64,000 nt of DNA from Syngnathus acus (Eukaryota > Chordata > Actinopteri > Syngnathiformes > Syngnathidae), in the NCBI RefSeq assembly GCF_901709675.1, contig NW_023590245.1, positions 1 through 64,000 on the forward strand. The letters run 5' to 3'. Positions 43,566 to 52,766 of the stretch are shown in pieces (the first letter of the stretch is position 1; the number at the start of each line of letters is the position of its first letter). A program made the translations under genes and the position numbers. The notes beneath the pieces were generated by a model. The model saw only the letters and a program-made list of their open reading frames with translations, searched no databases and was not told where the DNA came from.

Positions 43566-45000
43566 CGACCGGGCGCGGACGCTAACTCACGCCCGGCAAG
43601 AGCGCTCGGAAGGCGGATAGGCTTTCACGGAAGCCCCGCCAGCAGGTCCGCGGGCCATTTAGGGTCCCATAAGTGACCGTGCGCGGTCTCTAACTCACGC
43701 CCGGCAGGAGTGCTCGGAGGGCGGATAGGCTTTCAGGGAGGTACCGCCAGCCGGTCCGCGGGCTATTTAGGGTCCCATAACTGACCGGGCGCGGTCTCAA
43801 ACCCACGCCCGGCAGGAGTGCTCGGAGGGCGGATAGGCATTCACGGAGGTCCCGCCAGCCGGTCCGCGGGCTATTTAGGGTCCCATAACTGACCGGGCGC
43901 GGTCTCAAACTCAGGCCCGGCAGGAGTGCTCGGAGGGCGGATAGGCATTCACGGAAGTTCAGCCAGCCGGTCCGCGGGCTATTTAGGGTCCCATAACTGA
44001 CCGGGCGCGGTCTCAAACTCAGGCCCGGCAGGAGTGCTCGGAGGGCGGATAGGCATTCACGGAGGTCCCGCCAGCTGGTCCGCGGGCTATTTAGGGTCCC
44101 ATAACTGACCGGGCGCGGTCTCTAACCCACGCCCGGCAGGAGTGCTCGGAGGGCGGATAGGCATTCACGGAGGTCCCGCCAGCCGGTCCGCGGGCCATTC
44201 AGGGTCCCATACATGACCGGGCGCGGTCTCTAACCCACGCCCGGCGGGAGTGCTCGGAGGGCGGATAGGCATCCACGGACGTCCCGCCAGCCGGTCCGCG
44301 GGCCATTCAGGGTCCCATACATGACCGGGCGCGGTCTCGAACTCAGGCCCGGCAGGAGTGCTCGGAGGGCGGATAGGCATTCACGGAGGTACCGCCAGCA
44401 GGTCCGCGGCCCATTTAGGGTCCCATAAGTGACCGGGCGCGGTCTCGAACTCACGCCCGGCAGGAGTGCTCGGAGGGCGGATAGGCTTTCACGGTGGTAC
44501 CGCCAGCCGGTCCGCGGGCCATTTAGGGTCCCATAAGTGACCGGGCGCGGTCTCTAACCCACGCCCGGCAGGAGTGCTCGGAGGGCGGACAGGCTTTCAC
44601 GGAGCTCCCGCCAGCCGGTCCGCGGGCCATTTAGGGTCCCATAAGTGACCGGGCGCGGTCTCGAACTCACGCCCGGCAGGAGTGCTCGGAGGGCGGATAG
44701 GCTTTCACGGTGGTACCGCCAGCCGGTCCGCGGGCCATTTAGGGTCCCATAAGTGACCGGGCGCGGTCTCTAACTCAGGCCCGGCAGGAGTGCTCGGACG
44801 GCGGATAGGCATTCACGGAGGTACCATCAGCCGGTCCGCGGGCCAATTAGGGTCCCATAAGTGACCGGGCGCGGTCTCTAACCCACGCCCGGCAGGAGTG
44901 CTCGGAGGGCGGACAGGCTTTCACGGAGCTCCCGCCAGCCGGTCCGCGGGCCAAATAGGGTCCCATAAGGGACCGGGGGCGGACGCTAAACCACGCACTC
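43566..45000. repeat. Satellite B block B5
   Basis: 1435 bp with the same monomer order as B1. Confidence 0.93.
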
Positions 45001-45932
45001 AACTCGGCACTCTGAAGCACCCAAGAGCGCTTTTTACTAGAAAACGTGCTCAGCTCGTCGAGAAAATGCACTCTAAGCAATACAATTAAAATGCTTATAA
45101 AACATAAACCAAACGTTGCAGGTGGTCATTTCTTCATGCGCAGTGATAAACTCGGCACTCTGAAGCCCCCAAGAGCGCTTTTTACTATGCCAACCTAACC
45201 AGAGTGACGGGAGAGGCACCATCCAGAAAACGTGCTCAGCTCGTCGAGAAAATGCGATTTAAGCAATAAAACAAAAAATGCTTATAAAACATAAACCAAA
45301 CGTTGCAGGTGGTCATTTCTGCATGCGCAGTGATAAACCCGGCACTCTGAAGCACCCAAGAGCGCTTTTTACTAGAAATAATAGTGCTCAGCTCGTCGAG
45401 AAAATGCGCTCTAAGCAATACAATTAAAAATGCTCATAAAACATAAACCAAACGTTGCAGGTGGTCATTTCTTTATGTGCAGTGATAAACTCGGCACTCT
45501 GAAGCACCCAAGAGCGCTTTTTACTTTGCCAACCTAACCAGAGTGACGGGAGAGGCACCATCCAGAAAACGTGCTCAGCTCGTCGAGAAAATGCGATTTA
45601 AGCAATAAAACTAAAAATGCTTATAAAACATAAACCAAACGTTGCAGGTGGTCATTTCTGCATGCGCAGTGATAAACTGGGCACTCTGAAGCCCCCAAGA
45701 GCGCTTTTTACTATGCCAACCTAACCAGAGTGACGGGAGAGGCACCATCCAGAAAACGTGCTCAGCTCGTCGAGAAAATGCGATTTAAGCAATAAAACAA
45801 AAAATGCTTATAAAACATAAACCAAACGTTGCAGGTGGTCATTTCTGCATGCGCAGTGATAAACCCGGCACTCTGAAGCACCCAAGAGCGCTTTTTACTA
45901 GAAATAGTGCTCAGCTCGTCGAGAAAATGCGC
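45001..45932. repeat. Satellite A array left of the gap
   Basis: 149-type edge monomer, then C-type, then regular HOR. A private 3-bp insertion (AGAAATAATAGTG) lies at about 45375-45387. The sequence stops inside a monomer at the N gap. Confidence 0.92.
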
Positions 45933-46432
45933 NNNNNNNNNNNNNNNNNNNNNNNNNNNNNNNNNNNNNNNNNNNNNNNNNNNNNNNNNNNNNNNNNNNN
46001 NNNNNNNNNNNNNNNNNNNNNNNNNNNNNNNNNNNNNNNNNNNNNNNNNNNNNNNNNNNNNNNNNNNNNNNNNNNNNNNNNNNNNNNNNNNNNNNNNNNN
46101 NNNNNNNNNNNNNNNNNNNNNNNNNNNNNNNNNNNNNNNNNNNNNNNNNNNNNNNNNNNNNNNNNNNNNNNNNNNNNNNNNNNNNNNNNNNNNNNNNNNN
46201 NNNNNNNNNNNNNNNNNNNNNNNNNNNNNNNNNNNNNNNNNNNNNNNNNNNNNNNNNNNNNNNNNNNNNNNNNNNNNNNNNNNNNNNNNNNNNNNNNNNN
46301 NNNNNNNNNNNNNNNNNNNNNNNNNNNNNNNNNNNNNNNNNNNNNNNNNNNNNNNNNNNNNNNNNNNNNNNNNNNNNNNNNNNNNNNNNNNNNNNNNNNN
46401 NNNNNNNNNNNNNNNNNNNNNNNNNNNNNNNN
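45933..46432. other. Assembly gap, 500 N
   Basis: Exactly 500 N, a typical placeholder of unknown true size. The right flank starts inside a retroviral pol gene and the left flank is satellite A, so at least the ERV2 5' LTR, gag, protease and polymerase must lie here. Confidence 0.98.
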
Positions 46433-47560
46433 GAACTAATAAATACACAGATCTTGCATGATATGCAACATTCAGCCCCTAAACAAGAACAGAAAATGTG
46501 GATTGCTAAAGGTGCACAACTGACAGACAAAGACATATACATTGTAAATAATAAGCCTGTTCTCCCTAAATCCCTCTTTAGGGCAGCTGCGGTTTCGACA
46601 CACGGTAGTTCTCATGTGTCGACAGGGGGGATGCAGGAGCTAATATCACAACACTTTACAACGTATGGTTTCAATTTGTACTCAAAACTTTTTTGTAGAG
46701 CGTGTGAAGTCTGTATAAAAAATAATCCACAAGGGAATGTAAGACCAAAGAGAGGAAAATTCCCAGAACCAGCATATCCGTTCCAAATGCTGCATATGGA
46801 CTTCATAGAACTAAACAGGTGTGGACTGTACAAATACTGTTTAGTCCTAATAGATGCCTTTTCAAGGTGGACAGAAATAATCCCAGCAAAGAATGCAGAT
46901 GCTATAACAGTAGCAAAGGCTATCTGCAAGACCATCATTCCCAGTTATGGTATCCCAGAGACCATTTACAGCGACAACGGACCACATTTTGTCAATTCAG
47001 TCATTCACAAAATGGCTGAACATTTGCAGATTACATTGAAAAATCATTGTTCCTATCATCCATCGAGTGCTGGCCTTGTTGAACGGACAAATGGAACAAT
47101 TAAAAATAGATTAACCAAATGCATGGCAGAAACAGGAAGACCATGGCCCGAATGTCTAGATTTGGTAAAACTCTATATGAGGATTACGCCCTGTAGCAAG
47201 GGTTTAACCCCTTATGAGATCATTCATGGCAGAGCATACAGGCTCCCTCTGTTCTCACATGATTTAGACAAAGCCGCAGAAGAGCTAACTCTAGCCGACT
47301 ACATGATCAAAACCATGCAAACGAAAGAAGTCTCAAATGCAAATTTACTGCCCTCCACTCCTTTATCTCCACAGGATGACTCAGCGAAACCAGGTGACTG
47401 GGTCTTCATCAAAGTAATCAAAAGAAAGACGTGGTCTTCACCCCGGTGGGAGGGACCATTCCAAGTCCTACTCGCCACACCCACCGCTGTCAAGATTGCA
47501 GAAAGACCCAGCTGGATACATCTCAGCCACTGTAAGCTGCAGAGAGTGCTTGGCTCCTAG
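46433..47560 (+). CDS. pol: Retroviral Pol C-terminus: integrase (5' truncated by gap)
   Basis: The frame is already open at the gap edge (46433); an in-frame TTG at 46454 gives 368 residues and is used here only for numbering. Integrase would join viral cDNA to host DNA. The HHCC zinc-binding module has H50, H54 and Cys at 81, 84 and 87. The catalytic core has D116 (MDF), D174 (YSDNGP) and E210 (GLVER), with 35 residues between the last two, the DD35E spacing. A C-terminal DNA-binding region with KPGDWVFIK (312-320) and [10 protein letters not shown] (331-340) follows. The stop is TAG at 47558-47560, 138 bp before env. No break is visible in this part. Confidence 0.9.
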   Translation, partial: ELINTQILHDMQHSAPKQEQKMWIAKGAQLTDKDIYIVNNKPVLPKSLFRAAAVSTHGSSHVSTGGMQELISQHFTTYGFNLYSKLFCRACEVCIKNNPQGNVRPKRGKFPEPAYPFQMLHMDFIELNRCGLYKYCLVLIDAFSRWTEIIPAKNADAITVAKAICKTIIPSYGIPETIYSDNGPHFVNSVIHKMAEHLQITLKNHCSYHPSSAGLVERTNGTIKNRLTKCMAETGRPWPECLDLVKLYMRITPCSKGLTPYEIIHGRAYRLPLFSHDLDKAAEELTLADYMIKTMQTKEVSNANLLPSTPLSPQDDSAKPGDWVFIKVIKRKTWSSPRWEGPFQVLLATPTAVKIAERPSWIHLSHCKLQRVLGS

Positions 47561-47587
47561 GCCTCGGTCAGGGCGAAGTCTGGCTAC

Positions 47588-47595
47588 AAAGGGGG
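47588..47595 (+). promoter_or_regulatory. Purine tract between pol and env of ERV2
   Basis: AAAGGGGG, preceded by CTAC, lies in the 138-bp pol-env interval. It resembles the ERV1 tract at 17565-17576 in sequence and in relative position, so it may be a conserved central PPT-like element. Evidence is thin. Confidence 0.3.
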
Positions 47596-47698
47596 TGCCA
47601 ATTATAGTTTGGCATCAGTCTCAAACCGGTGAAGAACTAAGAACCCTGACCATTTAGCTCCCTAGGGGTTCAGGTGGCTCTGTGGAACTGAACGGAAA

Positions 47699-49138
47699 AT
47701 GGCACTCAGAGGAGTGCTTGTCTGTGCTGTGGCTGTAGCATGCTTGCCAATGACATGGAGTGTCCAGGGTCCCCAAGGGGAGAGTGGAACTCCCGCTCGA
47801 ATCAAGAGAATGACGACCGAACTGTTGACAAAGTATATAAAGATAAACCCAGATATACCCCATGCAGACAACATGTGGTACCAGTATGTATCCATGTTGG
47901 CCGAAACATACAATCAAACTAAATGTTATGTATGTTCCATAATGCCACGATCAAGTCAACAACCTGTCCTACATGCCCGACCCATGCCAGAGAAAAATGC
48001 ATGGTGTTTCGCAATACTAAGGGCTTTTGGGTTTAATCCCCTCAAAGGACTCAGACGGTCGGAAAGTAATGAGGCACAACTAGCCGCCCATCCCTGTTAC
48101 AACATCTCAAGGCCATTCACAGTAGTGTCAAGAAGTTCTGTCGTCACACCCGCACCAGTGACTCTCGAAGTGAGTGAAACCATCTCACATCCCCTGTGCT
48201 TCCGACGAAGACGTGTTGATGGAATAAAGGTGGGAGAAACAAAACGCTGCATCACCACCTCACTTCTAGGACCTACCGACGAGACCTCGTTGAATATCAC
48301 AGAAGCAATCAAACAAGTCCTAGCAGGAGGCGAAAGTCCCCACTCTATCATCGAAGGGGGATGGTGGCTCTGTGGTCGCCGAGGCTACGCAGTCCTTCCA
48401 GGACGATGGGATGGCACATGTGCCCCCGTATATGTGTCAGATCACACTGTGTTCCTCAGTCTGACACATCTTCAGGAACATCATCAGCGAAAGACACGTG
48501 CAGCTGTTGCTCCCACCTTCCGTCCCTACGACAGTGTCTGGGGCTCAGACGTACCAGATGAATACAAGCTTTGGAGCACAGGACAAAAGGTGGCACTCAC
48601 ACTCTTCCCACAGGCGGGTGTGGCTAAGACTATTCTCCGAATAGAAACTATGGATTACAGGTTGAAGACCTTTGCCAATTTTACACTAGAGGCCCTTACA
48701 GGTTACCAGACAGAACTGCAAGCCCTGAGGCTAATGGCACTACAGTCCCGAATGGTTTTGGACCTCCTGACTGCCGAAAAAGGAGGTGTGTGTGAAATAG
48801 TTGGTACCTCCTGTTGTACCTACATCCCAGGAGAAAATGACACCCACATCGAGTATGCTCTACAAGGACTTCGGAATCTCCGTAGGGCTATGTCCCAGGA
48901 CGAAACTCCAGCCAAGGATGTCCATCCCTTTTGGTGGCTGTTTTATGGCAATTGGAAGCAACTTCTCTTGAAAGTCGCGGTTCTTTTAGTTGCCATACTG
49001 TTATTTCTCTGTATTTTTACATCATGCATCATACCTTGTATTCGTCACATGATGACTAAAATGTTGACATCAGCGTTTGCTGTCCAGAATATCATGTTGG
49101 TCCAGCGTGAACAAGATGAGTGGGACCACCTTGCGTAA
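47699..49138 (+). CDS. env: Retroviral envelope glycoprotein, complete ORF
   Basis: This 479-aa class I (gamma-type) envelope starts at an ATG. A hydrophobic signal peptide lies at about 1-22. SU has a CXXC motif (CYVC, 76-79) and a WWLCG segment at 222-226. Potential N-glycosylation sites are N72, N135, N199, N327 and N380. A minimal furin site RKTR lies at 264-267. TM has heptad repeats, then the CX6CC motif (C365, C372, C373) that usually holds SU and TM together, and a membrane anchor at about 422-448 with a short tail. SU is short for an exogenous gamma-type env. All modules are present without a stop or frameshift. It is either a young provirus gene or a candidate for domestication; the sequence alone cannot decide. 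Confidence 0.9.
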   Translation: MALRGVLVCAVAVACLPMTWSVQGPQGESGTPARIKRMTTELLTKYIKINPDIPHADNMWYQYVSMLAETYNQTKCYVCSIMPRSSQQPVLHARPMPEKNAWCFAILRAFGFNPLKGLRRSESNEAQLAAHPCYNISRPFTVVSRSSVVTPAPVTLEVSETISHPLCFRRRRVDGIKVGETKRCITTSLLGPTDETSLNITEAIKQVLAGGESPHSIIEGGWWLCGRRGYAVLPGRWDGTCAPVYVSDHTVFLSLTHLQEHHQRKTRAAVAPTFRPYDSVWGSDVPDEYKLWSTGQKVALTLFPQAGVAKTILRIETMDYRLKTFANFTLEALTGYQTELQALRLMALQSRMVLDLLTAEKGGVCEIVGTSCCTYIPGENDTHIEYALQGLRNLRRAMSQDETPAKDVHPFWWLFYGNWKQLLLKVAVLLVAILLFLCIFTSCIIPCIRHMMTKMLTSAFAVQNIMLVQREQDEWDHLA

Positions 49139-49364
49139 ATCGCCTACCTGGTTGTTTTTTCTTTTTGATGATCCAAAACAAAATACATTCCATTATGACG
49201 AACATGGCCAAAGCCGAATGGAGAGCTGTAGTTCTGATGAACTCTGGAATGTAAACGTTCATACTTTTTGTTGTTGCCATACTATATTGTGTAGGCGTAT
49301 ACTCATTTATACACATATGTAGTTATTAGTTTATGTTTTGTTTTCCCATGAATTCCAATGTTAA
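49139..49364 (+). other. ERV2 region between env and polypurine tract
   Basis: 226 bp after the env stop, AT-rich, with short non-conserved ORFs only. No accessory gene is seen. Confidence 0.5.
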
Positions 49365-49375
49365 ACAGGGGGGAA
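49365..49375 (+). promoter_or_regulatory. ERV2 3' polypurine tract
   Basis: The purine run ACAGGGGGGAA ends at 49375, immediately before the LTR start TGTTGGG. It serves as plus-strand primer in retroviral replication. Confidence 0.82.
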
Positions 49376-49967
49376 TGTTGGGAAAAATATACTTTTTATC
49401 ATTGGATTCTATGTATCTCCTTATGTGTGCAAGACCGTCCACAGGATGTGACATTTTGACCTCGTGATAATGACTTGGGAGCAGATGGCTGGCTAAGGAG
49501 CCCATGGCTGGAGTCACGAGTCGCGCTGTACAATAAGCCCCATAGTTAGCTATACATGAACAGATCATGAGTTTGTCATGGGATGGCTGAAGTGACAAAC
49601 GTCTTATTTAAGTAGAAGTCATGAGAACGCCACAGAAGTATCCATCCCATGACCACGAAGACTACGTCTTTGTTAAGCTAAAGTCATGAGACGACCATCT
49701 GCTTCTGTCCGTAATAGTATCGCTGTTGTGCTGTGGTCATGAGATGTAATTGTGGAATGTCTTTCCTGTCTAAAGAAGCTATGCATTCATGTACACTTGC
49801 CCCATTGTTTTTTCCTCAATAAAAGGCACGACCAAACTGAGAGAAGGCACGGGTCTCAGTCACACTTGCTGTGTCTGAGCCGCGTCCATCTGCAGATGAT
49901 CGCTTGCCATCGAAGACATATCCTGCCTCTGTGAGATTCTTTTCAGACAAATGTTGTGAACCCAACA
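49376..49967 (+). repeat. ERV2 3' LTR (592 bp)
   Basis: The ends form the inverted repeat TGTTGGG...CCCAACA, with the canonical TG...CA. A TATA-like TATTTAAG lies at 49605-49612 and the poly(A) signal AATAAA at 49818-49823, giving a plausible U3-R-U5 order. The next base starts satellite B (GGGTCCCATAACTG). GGGT may be the right target duplication, but the left one is in the gap. Confidence 0.88.
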
Positions 49968-50983
49968 GGGTCCCATAACTGACCGGGCGCGGTCTCAAAC
50001 TCAGGCCCGGCAGGAGTGCTCGGAGGGCGGATAGGCATTCACGGAGGTCCCGCCAGCTGGTCCGCGGGCTATTTAGGGTCCCATAACTGACCGGGCGCGG
50101 TCTCTAACCCACGCCCGGCAGGAGTGCTCGGAGGGCGGATAGGCATTCACGGAGGTCCTGCCAGCCGGTCCGCGGGCCATTCAGGGTCCCATACATGACC
50201 GGGCGCGGTCTCTAACCCACGCCCGGCGGGAGTGCTCGGAGGGCGGATAGGCATCCACGGACGTCCCGCCAGCCGGTCCGCGGGCCATTCAGGGTCCCAT
50301 ACATGACCGGGCGCGGTCTCGAACTCAGGCCCGGCAGGAGTGCTCGGAGGGCGGATAGGCATTCACGGAGGTACCGCCAGCAGGTCCGCGGCCCATTTAG
50401 GGTCCCATAAGTGACCGGGCGCGGTCTCGAACTCACGCCCGGCAGGAGTGCTCGGAGGGCGGATAGGCTTTCACGGTGGTACCGCCAGCCGGTCCGCGGG
50501 CCATTTAGGGTCCCATAAGTGACCGGGCGCGGTCTCTAACCCACGCCCGGCAGGAGTGCTCGGAGGGCGGACAGGCTTTCACGGAGCTCCCGCCAGCCGG
50601 TCCGCGGGCCATTTAGGGTCCCATAAGTGACCGGGCGCGGTCTCGAACTCACGCCCGGCAGGAGTGCTCGGAGGGCGGATAGGCTTTCACGGTGGTACCG
50701 CCAGCCGGTCCGCGGGCCATTTAGGGTCCCATAAGTGACCGGGCGCGGTCTCTAACTCAGGCCCGGCAGGAGTGCTCGGACGGCGGATAGGCATTCACGG
50801 AGGTACCATCAGCCGGTCCGCGGGCCAATTAGGGTCCCATAAGTGACCGGGCGCGGTCTCTAACCCGACGCCCGGCAGGAGTGCTCGGAGGGCGGACAGG
50901 CTTTCACGGAGCTCCCGCCAGCCGGTCCGCGGGCCAAATAGGGTCCCATAAGGGACCGGGGGCGGACGCTAAACCACGCACTC
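49968..50983. repeat. Satellite B block B6, 5' part replaced by ERV2
   Basis: 1016 bp matching the last 9-10 monomers of a full B block, including the rare GCCAGCTGG monomer. The first about 420 bp must lie beyond ERV2, inside the gap. Private changes include one inserted G (ACCCGACGCCC, about 50862-50872). Confidence 0.92.
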
Positions 50984-52154
50984 AACTCGGCACTCTGAAG
51001 CACCCAAGAGCGCTTTTTACTAGAAAACGTGCTCAGCTCGTCGAGAAAATGCACTCTAAGCAATACAATTAAAAATGCTTATAAAACATAAACCAAACGT
51101 TGCAGGCGGTCATTTCTTCATGCGCAGTGATAAACTCGGCACTCTGAAGCCCCCAAGAGCGCTTTTTACTATGCCAACCTAACCAGAGTGACGGGAGAGG
51201 CACCATCCAGAAAACGTGCTCAGCTCGTCGAGAAAATGCGATTTAAGCAATAAAACTAAAAATGCTTATAAAACATAAACCAAACGTTGCAGGTGGTCAT
51301 TTCTGCATGCGCAGTGATAAACTGGGCACTCTGAAGCCCCCAAGAGCGCTTTTTACTATGCCAACCTAACCAGAGTGACGGGAGAGGCACCATCCAGAAA
51401 ACGTGCTCAGCTCGTCGAGAAAATGCGATTTAAGCAATAAACCAAAAAATGCTTATAAAACATAAACCAAACGTTGCAGGTGGTCATTTCTGCATGCGCA
51501 GTGATAAACCCGGCACTCTGAAGCACCCAAGAGCGCTTTTTACTAGAAATAGTGCTCAGCTCGTCGAGAAAATGCGCTCTAAGCAATACAATTAAAAATG
51601 CTCATAAAACATAAACCAAACGTTGCAGGTGGTCATTTCTTTATGTGCAGTGATAAACTCGGCACTCTGAAGCACCCAAGAGCGCTTTTTACTTTGCCAA
51701 CCTAACCAGAGTGACGGGAGAGGCACCATCCAGAAAACGTGCTCAGCTCGTCGAGAAAATGCGATTTAAGCAATAAAACAAAAAATGCTTATAAAACATA
51801 AACCAAACGTTGCAGGTGGTCATTTCTGCATGCGCAGTGATAAACCCGGCACTCTGAAGCACCCAAGAGCGCTTTTTACTAGAAATAGTGCTCAGCTCGT
51901 CGAGAAAATGCGCTCTAAGCAATACAATTAAAAATGCTCATAAAACATAAACCAAACGTTGCAGGTGGTCATTTCTTTATGTGCAGTGATAAACTCGGCA
52001 CTCTGAAGCACCCAAGAGCGCTTTTTACTTTGCCAACCTAACCAGAGTGACGGGAGAGGCACCATCCAGAAAACGTGCTCAGCTCGTCGAGAAAATGCGA
52101 TTTAAGCAATAAAACTAAAAATGCTTATAAAACATAAACCAAACGTTGCAGGTT
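50984..52154. repeat. Satellite A array between B6 and LINE5
   Basis: 1171 bp, about two HORs with irregular monomer order: the monomer after the edge has a C-type start and a B-type end. It ends with CAGGTT (52149-52154). Confidence 0.92.
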
Positions 52155-52319
52155 TAGACTTAGACTTAGACAGAACTTTATTGTCATTTTGTCAACACTA
52201 GGTGTGTACAAAACGAAATTTCGTTGCATACGGCTTTCAGCAATGTAGAGGTATTTCGGCTGGTTAAAAAAAGTGACATTCTATATAAAAATATGAAATA
52301 AGATAATTATAAAGTACAA

Positions 52320-52683
52320 GGGCGGCTCGGTGGCGCACTGGGTAGCACGTCCGCCTCACAGTTAGGAGGGTGCGGGTTCGATTCCACCTCCGGCCCTCCC
52401 TGTGTGGAGTTTGCATGTTCTCCCCGGGCCCGCGTGGGTTTTCTCCGGGCACTCCGGTTTCCTCCCACATCCCAAAGACATGCTTGGTAGGCCGATTGAA
52501 GACTCCAAATTGTCCCTAGGTGTGGGTGCGAGTGCAAATGGTTGTTTGTCTCTGTGTGCCCTGCGATTGGCTGGCAACCGGTTCAGGGTGTCCCCCGCCT
52601 ACTGCCCGATGACGGCTGGGATAGGCTCCAGCACTCCCGCGACCCCCGTGGGGACTAAGCGGTTCAGAAAATGGATGGATGGA
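52320..52683 (+). mobile_element. V-SINE (DANA/HE1-like), complete
   Basis: A tRNA-derived head begins GGGCGGCTCGGTGGCGCA and carries a good B box (GGTTCGATTCC, 52376-52386) and a weaker A box. The conserved V-SINE core follows (GAGTTTGCATGTTCTCCCC, CTCCGGTTTCCTCCCACA, AAAGACATGC). The 3' end is an ATGG repeat. The 12-bp TATAAAGTACAA is duplicated at 52308-52319 and 52684-52695, proving a LINE-machinery insertion into the LINE 3' UTR. It is absent from the other four LINE copies. RNA polymerase III would transcribe it in the sense opposite to the LINE. Confidence 0.92.
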
Positions 52684-52766
52684 TATAAAGTACAAAGTGC
52701 AGCAGTGATAAAGTATGTGAACAGTGCAGGAGACAAAAGCAGTATTTACAAGTGTGCAGAGGAATG

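Larger units (their letters stand above)
46433..49967 (+). mobile_element. ERV2: 3' half of a class I endogenous retrovirus
   Basis: The order is integrase end of pol, env, polypurine tract and 592-bp 3' LTR. The left part is lost in the gap. The LTR joins satellite B directly, so the element inserted inside a B block. The coding frames look intact, unlike ERV1, with which it shares env type and LTR start and end style. Confidence 0.88.

Noticed and set aside
45762-46542. ORFs of about 180-230 codons across the gap
   Set aside because: Mostly N; they are artefacts of translating the gap.
52320-52392. A functional tRNA gene in the SINE head
   Set aside because: The B box is good, but I could not see a full cloverleaf, and the core continues as V-SINE.
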